Of a stretch of 64,000 nt of DNA, positions 10,346-19,876 are shown one piece after another. How positions within the stretch are numbered: the first letter of the stretch is position 1; each line of letters starts with the position of its first letter. The stretch is from assembly GCF_003350505.1 (NCBI RefSeq), contig NZ_QQAY01000008.1, positions 1 through 64,000 on the forward strand. The letters run 5' to 3'. This stretch comes from Falsibacillus pallidus (lineage in GTDB: Bacteria; Bacillota; Bacilli; Bacillales; DSM-25281). Made by a program: the position numbers and the translations under genes. Under the pieces are notes generated by a model. The model worked only from the letters and a program-made list of their open reading frames with translations, was not told the DNA's origin and ran no database searches.

Positions 10346-13017
10346 CATTTATAGGAATCAAATAATGTTTGAAGCTTTTGCTTAACTGGCACACCCATCT
10401 CTATTTCGAACTTCTGCTCCATGGAAGCGGCGATATCCTTTGCCTGCTTGATGAACCCTTTATCGAGCAGGCTCCGCAGGTATTTCCAATAAATCGGTTC
10501 GTTGTATTCGTCCATTTGAAGGATGCGGTCGAATCTCGTTTGGGCTTTCGAATACTCCTCAATGGACCAATAGTAGTAACCGATTTCTTCGAGGATATCG
10601 AGAAATGACCTTTTCGTCTGTTCCCTAATGGGTTCAAGGAATGATTCATAAGGGAATTCCTTCAAAAGATCGCCCTTATATAGGGTCTCTGCTTCTAAGA
10701 AATTGGCTATTTTCGCTTCCTGTGAAGGAGCTTGCGCCTTGATGAGCGAATGGAACCTTTTTAAATCGATGTCGCAGTACTGATCATCGAAGTAAATGCT
10801 TTCCCCAGTCTGGATGATATACCTGGACTGTCTTCCTGAAGCAGCGTCAGGCTCCAATGATTTTCGCAGCCCCGATAGGGATACATAAAAGCGGTTGGTC
10901 TGTGAATGGTAGCTGCCGTCAGGAAATAAATCCTCTAACAGCCGGTCCTTTGGGATTTTTTGTCCGTATTGAGCAGCCAGATATACCATTAGCCGCAGGC
11001 TCGATTTGCGCTTGAGGGATATTTCATTTCCATTTTGCATGAGTTGAAAATTCCCAAGGAGGGAGACGGATAACCCTGAAGCAGTTCGTTCAACTGGGGC
11101 TGAAACTGTGTCTTTTACGGAATTGATCTGGTTAATGAAAGTTTGAAGCAGCCCGTTGAAATAGCGATAATGGGCAAAATATTTCTGAGATTTCTTTAAA
11201 AGTTCTTCACCCCGTTCTTTTTCACCCATTTCCAAGTGAATCAACCCGAGCTCCATGTATCCCCATCCAAGGTCTGTATCGAGCATGAATTTTTCAGCCC
11301 TGGCAATCCCGGATTCTGTGCATTCCATTGCTTTTTTTAACTCACCGGTCAGTCGATAATATTTCCCCATGGCAATCAGGGGATAGACTTTGGCGCCTTC
11401 GTCCGCATATTCCTCGGCGAGTCGAGCGAGATCTTTCAGTAATGGCTCAGCAAGGGCAAGTTCCTTCTTTTCCAGCAGCAGTTCAGTCAATATCCAGGAA
11501 GAATGCATCCGGCTGTCCACGGTGTTGTATTGCTCTGCATTCGTCAATGCCATTCTTGCAAATTGGATTCCTTCTTCTATTTCTCCAGTAAACCGGCAGC
11601 ATTGGGCAATGAGTGACAGGTTCACGGAAATCAAGTCGTGGCTGCCAGCTTCTCTGCTTTCTTTCAGCGACTCCGTGAACAATTCCTTCGCTTCCTCAAT
11701 CTCCCCGCTGTAAAACAAGATTAATCCCAATCGATGCCGCAGTAGAATTTTATAAAAGGGAATTGCCTCTGATTGATTGGTTACAAGAGAAGTCCTGATC
11801 GGTTCAATGTAGCTTCTCAGCAGCGCGATCGGTACGCATCTGAATAGAAAAAGGGAAAAGGCTGCTGTGGAGATAGCAGGACAGATTTCTTCCAGGGATC
11901 CATCAAGCAGAAGAAGAAACTGTTCCGGTGTATACATGTTCATCATTTTTTGCATCAGACGGGCAGCCTCTTCAAAATGACCAGCGGCCAGGAAATGAGC
12001 GAATGAAAAATAATACTGATAACCGCGTTCGTAAATCTTTGCTGCTGCTTCATGCATGTGGCGCAATGGCCTTTTTCCGATAAATGATGTGAGTTTTTGG
12101 TACAGGTAGTCGCGGAATATCGGAATATAGGATTGGGCATTGTCCATTTGACGGATAAAAGTCCTGTTCAGCCAGATTTCTTCTAATAGAGAATAATCAA
12201 TGCCTAATTCCACCATGACTTGTGGATCGAGTTCATGAATGAGGCTTGAATGATACAGGACAGCTAATTCTGTGTCATCAGCGTCTTTCAAAAATGGCTC
12301 AAATTCTTCAAATAGTTCTTTGAATGGGGCATGCTTCAAAAGGATTTCTGAAGAAATAGGAACCGGTCCTTTTATCGATGCTGCGAGCAGTGAAAGAGCA
12401 GCTGGCCACCCGCCTAATTTTTTGTGCAGGAAATCCAACTCGGCAGCTGTCAGCGATCTATTTTCCTGCTGAAAAAAAGAGGCGGTCTCCTCTTTTGTAA
12501 ATTGAAGTTCCTGCTCGTTCCACTCCACTAATTTGTTTTGGATTTTCAGTCTTGTCAGTGGAAAATCGGGCTTCGTACTGTTTAGCATGACTACATTGAC
12601 AGAAGAGGAAGCGTGCTGTATGAGCTGATGGATGAATGCCGGGATTTCAGCTGATTCATTGTTGTGAAAATCATCCAAAACGATGGATAGTGGACTCTCC
12701 CAATAGGCAATGGACTCTAAAATGGAAAGTTGGATGTGGAGAACTTCATCTTCATCACCTGAAATTCCAAGGCCATCTGCTAAAAGATAGACGAATTCCT
12801 CCAGGGACCATTTTTTTTCGGCAAAATTGAACCAAAAGGCTTGCCGTGCACGACACAGCAAATAGTTGGAAATCAATGCAGACTTCCCGAACCCGCCTGG
12901 CGCTGTAATACTCATCACCGGTCGATGGAATGCCTGGTCGAGCATAGAAAATTTGTCTGGACGTTCAAAACTCATTCCCATTTTAGGTATCGCAAGTTGG
13001 GAGGCCAATTTCCCCAT
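10345..13017 (-). CDS. SARP/MalT-like transcriptional activator (AAA-TPR-BTAD)
   Basis: An 890-residue multidomain regulator. A P-loop ATPase module comes first, with Walker A APGGFGKS at 39-46 and Walker B SIVLDDFHN at 111-119, followed by a MalT-like helical part. TPR-like repeats fill about residues 320-620. An OmpR-type winged helix (about 655-750) begins at LLGNFQLMQNGNEISLKRKSSLRLM, and a bacterial transcriptional activator domain covers about 755-885. Such proteins are usually activators that bind DNA when a ligand engages the TPR region. No cognate target is obvious; the divergent membrane-protein gene at 13173 is a candidate. Signal and regulon are unknown. Confidence 0.8.
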   Translation of the reverse strand: MGKLASQLAIPKMGMSFERPDKFSMLDQAFHRPVMSITAPGGFGKSALISNYLLCRARQAFWFNFAEKKWSLEEFVYLLADGLGISGDEDEVLHIQLSILESIAYWESPLSIVLDDFHNNESAEIPAFIHQLIQHASSSVNVVMLNSTKPDFPLTRLKIQNKLVEWNEQELQFTKEETASFFQQENRSLTAAELDFLHKKLGGWPAALSLLAASIKGPVPISSEILLKHAPFKELFEEFEPFLKDADDTELAVLYHSSLIHELDPQVMVELGIDYSLLEEIWLNRTFIRQMDNAQSYIPIFRDYLYQKLTSFIGKRPLRHMHEAAAKIYERGYQYYFSFAHFLAAGHFEEAARLMQKMMNMYTPEQFLLLLDGSLEEICPAISTAAFSLFLFRCVPIALLRSYIEPIRTSLVTNQSEAIPFYKILLRHRLGLILFYSGEIEEAKELFTESLKESREAGSHDLISVNLSLIAQCCRFTGEIEEGIQFARMALTNAEQYNTVDSRMHSSWILTELLLEKKELALAEPLLKDLARLAEEYADEGAKVYPLIAMGKYYRLTGELKKAMECTESGIARAEKFMLDTDLGWGYMELGLIHLEMGEKERGEELLKKSQKYFAHYRYFNGLLQTFINQINSVKDTVSAPVERTASGLSVSLLGNFQLMQNGNEISLKRKSSLRLMVYLAAQYGQKIPKDRLLEDLFPDGSYHSQTNRFYVSLSGLRKSLEPDAASGRQSRYIIQTGESIYFDDQYCDIDLKRFHSLIKAQAPSQEAKIANFLEAETLYKGDLLKEFPYESFLEPIREQTKRSFLDILEEIGYYYWSIEEYSKAQTRFDRILQMDEYNEPIYWKYLRSLLDKGFIKQAKDIAASMEQKFEIEMGVPVKQKLQTLFDSYK

Positions 13018-13172
13018 ATTCTTCCCCTCATCTTCATGAAAAGTTTTCCAGTATTTTTGACCATATTATATCATGTAAGAAATTCACTCGTAACTGTAAG
13101 AAATCTGAAAGAACGATGCTTTAAGATGAAAATGCACAGACCGAGATCGTGCAGCATTCATCAATTTAAGAA

Positions 13173-13856
13173 ATGAGTGAGTTTATGAAAAAAAGCAAAT
13201 GGGCTGCAGCAGGATGGATCGCATTATTTTTCATCCTTTTATTGTTTTTAGGATACATTGTCACACAATATGTTGTTTTAGACCCAAAAACAGCAGGGGC
13301 GGTCGATGGGAAAATGCACTTGCCTAACTTCCCGTTCAAGCCTTGGCTCGTAATCTTGTATGTTCATATTATTTTTGGCACCATCGCGCTTTTGACGGGA
13401 CCGTTCCAATTTATTAGAAGGCCGACAGGAAAAAACGCAGGTGGGCACCGGAAGCTCGGGTATATCTATATCACTTCGATTGGATTGGCTGGATTAGTTG
13501 GGCTTTATTTAAGCTGGTATGCCAGTGGCGGAATCACTGCTAAAACGGGATTTTTTATGCTGGATGTCTGCTGGATTGCGACGACTTTTGTTGCCATGAT
13601 GAGAATTTTCCAGAAGAAGTTCAGCCTGCATCAGAAATGGATGATCAGAAGCTATGCGGTGACCCTGGCATTTGCTTCATTCCGTCTCTATCTGCTTCCG
13701 TTCACGCTGCTTTTCCATATAGACATTCAAGAAGCCATGGGGATTGCTTCCTGGATGTGCTGGATTACGAACTTAGCGGTCGTTGAATGGTATTTTTTCC
13801 GGAAGAAAAAGAAAAAATCTATACCATCTGGCCGCAGACAATATCCGGCACTTTAA
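13173..13856 (+). CDS. DUF2306-type integral membrane protein
   Basis: A 227-residue protein with seven hydrophobic segments and a very basic C-terminal tail. It carries the DUF2306 hallmarks GPFQFIRRP and HRKLGYIYI (about residues 90-110) and HQKWMIRSYA (about 155), with conserved His residues inside or next to membrane helices. Function is not established for the family. The start may be this ATG or the ATG at 13185; GAGTGAG precedes the latter and there is no good site for the former. It diverges from the SARP-type regulator across 155 bases in which I see no clear promoter. Confidence 0.75.
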   Translation: MSEFMKKSKWAAAGWIALFFILLLFLGYIVTQYVVLDPKTAGAVDGKMHLPNFPFKPWLVILYVHIIFGTIALLTGPFQFIRRPTGKNAGGHRKLGYIYITSIGLAGLVGLYLSWYASGGITAKTGFFMLDVCWIATTFVAMMRIFQKKFSLHQKWMIRSYAVTLAFASFRLYLLPFTLLFHIDIQEAMGIASWMCWITNLAVVEWYFFRKKKKKSIPSGRRQYPAL

Positions 13857-13886
13857 AGGCGCCGCCAATAGAAAGGAAGAAGGAAG

Positions 13887-14543
13887 ATGAGCAAACGAAA
13901 ATACGTGATTTTCACGCTTGTGGTCAACGGGCTGATCCCCTGGATTCTATATGTCACCCTGTCGAACTATATGAGCAGTGTGGAAGCTCTATCCATTGCT
14001 GCACTTGCTCCTTTAGTCGACAACGTGGTGCATTTAGCCAAACATAGAAAAATCGATGTATTCGGCGGATTAATGCTGTTCACCCTTGTATTGACCATTG
14101 GGCTAGTTCTATTGGGAGGGAATGAAAAAATCATCCTGATCAGGGAATCCTTGATTACGGCATCTGTTGGCGTCCTTTTTATCGGTTCACTATTAAGGAA
14201 GAAGCCATTGATGTTCAGTTTAGGTTCACGTTTTTTAGGGGAAGAGCTTTTTCATGAAAACTGGCAGTACCCCTATTTCCGATTTGTCATGAGGACGATG
14301 ACTATGGTCTGGGGGCTTATCCTGCTTTGTGAGGCGGCAGTACGCGTAATACTTGTCTACAGCTTATCCACGGCTGTCTACTTGGCTGTTTCAAACGTTG
14401 TCTTCTACGGTTTCATCGGCGCGGCCATACTATGGACGATTTTTTACCGAAAAAAATCGAGGGTTAAACTTGAGAGAATAAAAGCAGACCGGTTCAATGG
14501 AGGTGGGGGTTTTGGAAATACAGCCACTGTCCCGAGAGGATAA
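13887..14543 (+). CDS. VC0807-like membrane protein
   Basis: A 218-residue protein with six hydrophobic segments resembling the VC0807 family, with the typical early stretch LAPLVDNVVHLAKHRKIDVFGG (first 20: LAPLVDNVVHLAKHRKIDVF). Its function is unknown. GAAGGAAG lies next to the ATG. It is 30 bases after the DUF2306 gene, and its 3' end overlaps the start of the following acetyltransferase by 32 bases, so the three probably form one transcript. Confidence 0.7.
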   Translation: MSKRKYVIFTLVVNGLIPWILYVTLSNYMSSVEALSIAALAPLVDNVVHLAKHRKIDVFGGLMLFTLVLTIGLVLLGGNEKIILIRESLITASVGVLFIGSLLRKKPLMFSLGSRFLGEELFHENWQYPYFRFVMRTMTMVWGLILLCEAAVRVILVYSLSTAVYLAVSNVVFYGFIGAAILWTIFYRKKSRVKLERIKADRFNGGGGFGNTATVPRG

Positions 14544-15033
14544 GAAGGATGTGTTAACATTGTTTTCCGAAGTCACCAAAGACCTTAAATTAAATGGAAT
14601 CGACCAGTGGGACTTCTTTTACCCAAATCGATTTTTAATCGAGGGAGACCTGAAGCGAAGTCAGATGTATGGTATGAAAAACGATGGGAAATTAATCGGA
14701 ATCATTGTGCTGGAAGACCGCGGAAGCAAGAAACATGATCATATCGACTGGCAGATAAAAGGAAGTGCTGCCTGGATCCATCGGCTCGCAGTCCACCCCG
14801 ATTATCAAGGACAGGGTCTTGGGAAGCGGCTACTGGTTTTTGCAGAGAAGTTTGCGCAGCAAAAAGGTCATGATTGCCTGCGGCTGGATGTCTATTCCGC
14901 CAATCCGGGAGCCGTCCGATTATATGAAAAAGCAGGCTATGTGTACAGGGGGCAAATTCAATATCCCATGAGAAAACAACCGTATCTTTGTTATGAAAAA
15001 ACACTGAGTTTCCAAGCGAGGAAGCCTTCATAA
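14512..15033 (+). CDS. GNAT family N-acetyltransferase
   Basis: A 173-residue acetyltransferase. Motif A, HRLAVHPDYQGQGLGKRLL, lies near residues 90-108, followed by the ACT-typical LRLDVYSANPGAVRLYEKAGYV, whose core is NPGAVRLYEKAGY. The start is taken as TTG at 14512 because GGAGGTG lies seven bases before it; an in-frame ATG at 14497 overlaps that ribosome site and has none of its own. The substrate is unknown. The gene overlaps the end of the VC0807-like gene. Confidence 0.85.
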   Translation: MEIQPLSREDKKDVLTLFSEVTKDLKLNGIDQWDFFYPNRFLIEGDLKRSQMYGMKNDGKLIGIIVLEDRGSKKHDHIDWQIKGSAAWIHRLAVHPDYQGQGLGKRLLVFAEKFAQQKGHDCLRLDVYSANPGAVRLYEKAGYVYRGQIQYPMRKQPYLCYEKTLSFQARKPS

Positions 15034-15045
15034 AATCAAGTTTAG

Positions 15046-15073
15046 GAATCAGCATTCAGCTGGTTCTTTTTTA
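15046..15073 (+). terminator. Terminator of the 13.2-15.0 kb gene group
   Basis: GAATCAGC (15046-15053) pairs with GCTGGTTC (15059-15066, one G-U pair) around a five-base loop, followed by six T. Confidence 0.8.
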
Positions 15074-15102
15074 TTCGACAAAAATCGGGGCGTGACTGTC
15101 AC
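15071..15102 (+). repeat. Dispersed 32-bp repeat, copy 1
   Basis: The stretch beginning TTATTCGACA and ending CGGGGCGTGACTGTCAC recurs at 40600-40631 with 28 of 32 bases identical. The end is followed by GTGTCAC, giving an imperfect inverted repeat of GTGAC words. Confidence 0.6.
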
Positions 15103-15616
15103 CTGTAGTGTCACTTTCGGTATTTTACCCGCAAAATAGTCAATTGGAATCAGGCGGGAAGTATGTGTTTGATAATGTGTTTTGAATAATTATTCATAAC
15201 TATTCATAAATTTAAATTTAATCACATCTTTCCGATGCTTGGTCCCCAGCTAGTATTTCACAAAACGAACTTATTATGTAAAGTGTAAAATCATTATAGG
15301 AAAATATTACTAAAATAACTATAACTATATTCACGTAATAAAATAGTCCTATTATACGCGGTTTTCCGTTGGTTTTTCGGAAATGGAAATAATTTTTGCA
15401 ATCGTTTTCTTTGGCTTGTCCACTGGATTTTCGACACTTTTTAAGCAGCGAATTTCATTCGGATAACCAAAAACCGTGTTGACCGGCATTTTTACATTCA
15501 GTATACTCAGAATAATAAAAATATTTAAAAATTTCATATTCATGCATGAGTAAATTTTGCTCCAAGAAATCCGACAACGATTTGCATGATCCGAAAATGA
15601 ACAATGGGGGATCACA
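15074..15616. other. Long non-coding stretch before the amidohydrolase/peptide importer operon
   Basis: About 540 A/T-rich bases without a convincing gene. It holds the end of the dispersed repeat, a perfect ARG-box-like palindrome at 15183-15196 and an A/T-rich region (15260-15360) that could hold the operon promoter, though no box pair is convincing. A minus-strand open frame from 15615 to 15352 lacks a ribosome site and is not called. Confidence 0.6.
15183..15196 (+). promoter_or_regulatory. ARG-box-like palindrome (possible ArgR/AhrC site)
   Basis: TGAATAATTATTCA is a perfect 14-base palindrome that fits the arginine repressor core TGAATWWWWATTCA. A further half-site ATTCA lies at 15202-15206. 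It is 420 bases before the amidohydrolase start, farther than usual. Confidence 0.4.
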
Positions 15617-16825
15617 ATGGTGCAGAAATGGCATTCAGAACTGGAAGAAATGTATAGCGAAATGGTTGGATGGAGAAGGCATTTTCATCAGCATCCAGAG
15701 CTTTCGTTTCAAGAGGTGGAAACACCGAAAATGATTGCTTCATTACTCGAAAGCTTCGGGGTCGAAGTCAGGACAGGAGTAGGAAGAAGGGGCGTAGTCG
15801 GGCTGATAAAAGGAGCGAAGCCGGGAAAGACCATTGCTTTAAGGGCTGATTTTGATGCCCTTCCGATCCAGGATGAAAAGGACGTTCCATATAAATCCGC
15901 TGTCCCTGGAGTGATGCATGCGTGCGGACATGATGGACATACGGCGACCCTGCTCGCAGCAGCAAAAGTGCTCAGCCGCAATCGAAGTGAGCTGGCTGGA
16001 AATGTTGTACTGATTCATCAGCATGCAGAGGAGCTCGCACCAGGAGGAGCCATTGCCATGATTGAAGATGGATGCCTGGATGGAGTTGACTATGTTTTTG
16101 GGACGCATCTTTCCTCAAGAGCCCCAACAGGTACATATTTATACCGTAAAGGCTACACCATGGCAGCAGCTGATTCCTTTGTAATCAAAATTCAAGGGAG
16201 GGGCGGACATGGAGCATCCCCTCATGAAACGGTCGATGCCCTCGCCATTGGATGCCAGCTGGTCAATCAATTGCAGTACATAGTAAGCAGACAAGTGGAT
16301 CCCCAGAAATCAGCGGTATTGTCAGTCGGTTCCTTCCATGCGGGGCAGGCACTGAACGTCATTGCAGATTCAGCTGTGATCCAGGGTACCTTCCGAACAT
16401 TTGATGAAGAAGTAAGGCAGCACATGGAGCAGGAAATTCGAAACATCGCCAATGGGCTTTGCCAATCCTATCATGCAGAATGCGAAGTTGTTTACTCCCG
16501 CGGCTATCCTGCCGTATACAACCACGAACAGGAAACGGAAATGTTTAAATCCGTTGTGGAGAAAACCGTCGATTCGAAGACCATTCAAGAAATGCCAGCC
16601 CTGATGGGAGGAGAAGATTTTGCCTACTACTTGAAAGAGAAGCCTGGGATGTTCTTCTTTACGGGGGCTCAAAATGCAGAGATTGGAGCATCTGCACCGC
16701 ACCACCATCCTAAATTTGATATTGATGAAAAAGGGATGATCTATGCTGGGAAAGCATTCCTGAGCATCGTCCACCATTACTTGGCTGAAAAAGCGGAAGA
16801 GCCGCTTCTTGCCTCATCTGTCTAA
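15617..16825 (+). CDS. M20 family metallo-amidohydrolase (YhaA-like)
   Basis: A 402-residue zinc peptidase of family M20, subgroup D, which removes acyl groups from amino acids or similar amides. Visible metal and catalytic motifs are DFDALPIQDE (about residue 75), MHACGHDGHTA (about 98), HQHAEELAPGGA (about 131), and MGGEDFAYYL near residue 335. The dimerisation insert begins about residue 175 (IKIQGRGGHGASPHETVDA). GGGGG precedes the ATG. It is first in an apparent operon with a peptide importer 31 bases downstream, suggesting that the imported compound is an N-acylated amino acid or a peptide split by this enzyme. Confidence 0.9.
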   Translation: MVQKWHSELEEMYSEMVGWRRHFHQHPELSFQEVETPKMIASLLESFGVEVRTGVGRRGVVGLIKGAKPGKTIALRADFDALPIQDEKDVPYKSAVPGVMHACGHDGHTATLLAAAKVLSRNRSELAGNVVLIHQHAEELAPGGAIAMIEDGCLDGVDYVFGTHLSSRAPTGTYLYRKGYTMAAADSFVIKIQGRGGHGASPHETVDALAIGCQLVNQLQYIVSRQVDPQKSAVLSVGSFHAGQALNVIADSAVIQGTFRTFDEEVRQHMEQEIRNIANGLCQSYHAECEVVYSRGYPAVYNHEQETEMFKSVVEKTVDSKTIQEMPALMGGEDFAYYLKEKPGMFFFTGAQNAEIGASAPHHHPKFDIDEKGMIYAGKAFLSIVHHYLAEKAEEPLLASSV

Positions 16826-16855
16826 TGGTTCAAAATCAACTGGAGGTGAAGGATA

Positions 16856-17872
16856 TTGAAAGATGTTTTGCTGGAAGTCAACCAGCTTCAAACGGCTTTT
16901 AAAAATGATAAGGGTGAAGCGGTTGCTGTAGAAGAAGTGACATTCCGTCTCATGCCTGGTGAAACAATCGGGATTGTAGGGGAATCAGGATGCGGCAAAA
17001 GCGTCACTTCGCTATCTGTCATGAGGCTTTTGGGAAGCTCTGGCTATATCAAACAAGGGAACATCAAGCTCGAAGGCGTGGACCTGGCTACGCTTCCTGA
17101 ATCTCAAATGAGAAAGATCCGCGGAAATGACATTTCAATGATTTTCCAGGAGCCGATGACATCCCTGAATCCCGTCTTCACAATCGGGAATCAAATGATT
17201 GAACAGATTGTGCTCCATATGAAGCTATCAAAAAAAGAGGCGAAGAAATATGCCGTGTCCATGCTTCAAAAAGTCGGGATCCCGCGGCCTGAAGCCATTG
17301 TGGATGAGTACCCACATAAATTATCCGGCGGGATGAGGCAGAGGGTGATGATTGCCATGGCCTTATCCTGCAATCCGAAGCTTCTGATTGCGGATGAACC
17401 GACAACAGCGTTAGATGTAACGATACAGGCTCAAATATTGGAGCTTATGAAGAAAATTAAAGATGAATACAACACGGCGACCATGATCATTTCCCACGAT
17501 TTGGGGGTCATTGCCGAGATGGCTGATAAGGTGCTTGTCATGTATGCGGGGCAAGTAGTTGAAGAGGCAGATGTTTATACTTTGTTTGACCATCCGAAGC
17601 ATCCTTATACAAAGGGGCTTATGAAATCCATTCCCCATTTGGAGCATGACCAGCACACGCGTCTTGCTTCCATTCCCGGTACGGTGCCTTCCTTGAATCA
17701 GATGCCCAAGGGCTGCCGCTTCCATTCCAGGTGCCCTTACGCATTGAAGAAATGTACAAGTGAAAGGCCGCCGCTTTTGCCTATCAATGACAGCTCCCAT
17801 CAAGTCAGATGCTGGCTTTATGAAGATCAGCAGCATGATTCTAACGCAGGAAAAAGGGAGGTGCTTGCATGA
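16856..17872 (+). CDS. Peptide ABC importer ATP-binding protein (OppD/DppD type)
   Basis: A 338-residue ATPase of the oligopeptide/dipeptide importer family. Walker A is GESGCGKS, the signature is LSGGMRQR, Walker B is LLIADEPTTALDVT, and the C-terminal oligopeptide/dipeptide domain carries the cysteine pattern CRFHSRCPYALKKC that binds an iron-sulphur cluster in some members. It begins with TTG, preceded by GGAGGTGAAGG; the nearby ATG is out of frame. It works with the second ATPase, which overlaps it by four bases. Confidence 0.92.
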   Translation: MKDVLLEVNQLQTAFKNDKGEAVAVEEVTFRLMPGETIGIVGESGCGKSVTSLSVMRLLGSSGYIKQGNIKLEGVDLATLPESQMRKIRGNDISMIFQEPMTSLNPVFTIGNQMIEQIVLHMKLSKKEAKKYAVSMLQKVGIPRPEAIVDEYPHKLSGGMRQRVMIAMALSCNPKLLIADEPTTALDVTIQAQILELMKKIKDEYNTATMIISHDLGVIAEMADKVLVMYAGQVVEEADVYTLFDHPKHPYTKGLMKSIPHLEHDQHTRLASIPGTVPSLNQMPKGCRFHSRCPYALKKCTSERPPLLPINDSSHQVRCWLYEDQQHDSNAGKREVLA

Positions 17873-18894
17873 ACGCCATTTCAAAAGAAAACAATCAATT
17901 GAATATTCATAGAGAACCAGATTCCCCATTGATCGAGGTGCGTAACCTTAAAAAATACTTCCCTATCAAAAAAGGGATTATTTCGAGGACTGTCGGACAT
18001 GTCAAAGCGGTAGATGGCTTGGATTTTTCCATCTTTCCAGGTGAAACGCTGGCGCTCGTAGGGGAATCGGGATGCGGAAAATCCACAACTGGACAAGCTA
18101 TCGTTCAATTGGACCCACAGACTGAGGGGAGCGTCCTTTTTGAAGGGACCGACCTATCCGGGCTGTCTCACTCGGAAATGCGGAAAATGCGGACCCAAAT
18201 GCAGATTATTTTTCAAGATCCGTATTCTTCCCTTAATCCACGAAAACGGATCGGGGATCTGCTGGCAGAGCCGCTGATCGCACACAAACTGGCAGATAAA
18301 AAAGAAGCTTATAAAAAAGCCGATGAAATGCTAGAGATCGTTGGATTGACGAAGTTTTACCGAAGCCGGTATCCTCATGAATTCTCTGGGGGGCAGCGAC
18401 AGCGGATCGGCATTGCGAGAGCCTTGATCTTAAATCCTAAATTGATTGTCTGCGACGAGCCGGTCTCAGCCCTTGATGTATCCATCCAGGCCCAAGTCCT
18501 TAATCTATTGAAAGATTTACAGAAAGAGTTTCAATTAACCTATTTATTCATTGCCCATGGATTGGGAGCCGTGAAATATATCAGCGACCGGATCGCCGTC
18601 ATGTATCTCGGAAAGATTGTGGAAATTGCGAAGACAGAGGACATTTTTAAAAATCCGAAGCATCCATATACAAAAGTCCTCTTGAGTGCCTATCCGATTC
18701 CCAATCCGCACCTTCGTGGACGGGAGAGAATCATCGTACAGGGGGATGTCCCGAATCCGGCCAATCCTCCAAAAGGCTGCAGCTTCCATACCAGATGTCC
18801 GATCGCACAGGAAATTTGCAAGGTTGAAGCCCCTGTGTTGAGCGGTGAAGGACATATGGCTGCCTGCCACTTTCCGCATTCACCCATTAGCTAA
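17869..18894 (+). CDS. Peptide ABC importer ATP-binding protein (OppF/DppF type)
   Basis: A 341-residue partner ATPase. Walker A is GESGCGKST, the signature is FSGGQRQR, and Walker B is LIVCDEPVSALDVS; the C-terminal CSFHTRCPIAQEIC repeats the cysteine pattern of its partner. The ATG overlaps the preceding stop (ATGA). The H-loop reads FIAHGLGAVKYISD, where most relatives have His-Asp-Leu; Gly in place of Asp is unusual but lies outside the catalytic His. Confidence 0.92.
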   Translation: MNAISKENNQLNIHREPDSPLIEVRNLKKYFPIKKGIISRTVGHVKAVDGLDFSIFPGETLALVGESGCGKSTTGQAIVQLDPQTEGSVLFEGTDLSGLSHSEMRKMRTQMQIIFQDPYSSLNPRKRIGDLLAEPLIAHKLADKKEAYKKADEMLEIVGLTKFYRSRYPHEFSGGQRQRIGIARALILNPKLIVCDEPVSALDVSIQAQVLNLLKDLQKEFQLTYLFIAHGLGAVKYISDRIAVMYLGKIVEIAKTEDIFKNPKHPYTKVLLSAYPIPNPHLRGRERIIVQGDVPNPANPPKGCSFHTRCPIAQEICKVEAPVLSGEGHMAACHFPHSPIS

Positions 18895-18909
18895 GAGGAG
18901 GGGATCATC

Positions 18910-19860
18910 GTGTTTCAATACATTGTTCGTCGTTTGCTCATCGCTGTTCCAGTACTTTTTGGCGTAACGATCTTCAGTTTTTTTATTGTTAATCTGGCAC
19001 CGGGAAACCCTGTTGAGATGCAGTTGAACCCGGATGCGACCGCGGCTGATATCGCGCTGAAAAAAGAAGCGCTTGGATTGAATGATCCGATCTACGTTCA
19101 ATACATCAGATGGCTTGAGAATCTGGTAAGAGGGGATTTTGGATTTTCCTACAGCACACATGAGCCTGTCATGGGACTTATAGGTGAGAGGCTGATTCCA
19201 ACGATCATGCTGATGGGGACCGCGCTTCTCATCGCCTATCTCATTGCTATTCCCATCGGAATCATCAGTGCAACTAAGCAATATTCCTGGGTGGACTACT
19301 TAACTACCTCATTTTCATTTTTAGGCATTTCCATCCCCCACTTCTTTTTGGGGCTCGGTGCCATTTATGTGTTCGCCATCATCTTTCATCTTGTTCCCAC
19401 GGGGGGCATGAATACATTGGGAGGCCCAGGGGGATTTGCCGATACGTTTAGCCACCTCATTCTCCCTGCTCTAGTACTCGGAACCGGGATAGCAGGCAAT
19501 ATGGTCCGGTATGTCCGGTCAAGCCTGCTCGAAATTCTGGGGCATGATTTTCTTAGGACGGCACGTGCCAAGGGACTCAAGGAATTCATTGTAGTCAATA
19601 AGCATGCTCTAAGAAATGCACTTATTCCCATCATCACCATCATCGGAATCGATATCCCGCTCTTGATTGGAGGAGCCGTTGTCACAGAACAGATATTCCA
19701 ATGGCCGGGGCTTGGTCAGCTTACCATTCAATCCATCTCATCCAGGGACTATCCGACCTTGATGGCCCTGAATTTCATTGCTGCCATTACAGTCCTTTCA
19801 TCCAATTTGATTACAGATATCTTATATTCAGTAGCTGATCCGAGAATCAAATACCATTAA
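18910..19860 (+). CDS. Peptide ABC importer permease (DppB/OppB type)
   Basis: A 316-residue permease with six membrane segments. It has the DppB/OppB N terminus (MFQYIVRRLLIAVPVLFGVT) and the cytoplasmic coupling motif RYVRSSLLEILGHDFLRTAR, with the EAA-like stretch ARAKGL near residue 218. It starts with GTG after GAGGAGGGG, 15 bases after the ATPase gene. With the DppC-type permease it forms the pore. Confidence 0.92.
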   Translation: MFQYIVRRLLIAVPVLFGVTIFSFFIVNLAPGNPVEMQLNPDATAADIALKKEALGLNDPIYVQYIRWLENLVRGDFGFSYSTHEPVMGLIGERLIPTIMLMGTALLIAYLIAIPIGIISATKQYSWVDYLTTSFSFLGISIPHFFLGLGAIYVFAIIFHLVPTGGMNTLGGPGGFADTFSHLILPALVLGTGIAGNMVRYVRSSLLEILGHDFLRTARAKGLKEFIVVNKHALRNALIPIITIIGIDIPLLIGGAVVTEQIFQWPGLGQLTIQSISSRDYPTLMALNFIAAITVLSSNLITDILYSVADPRIKYH

Positions 19861-19876
19861 GAAGGAGGGGATCCAT

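Noticed and set aside
15352-15615. 87-codon minus-strand frame, possibly a small exported protein from 15543
   Set aside because: GGAG is 16 bases from the best start, the sequence is not recognised, and the region is A/T-rich non-coding DNA.
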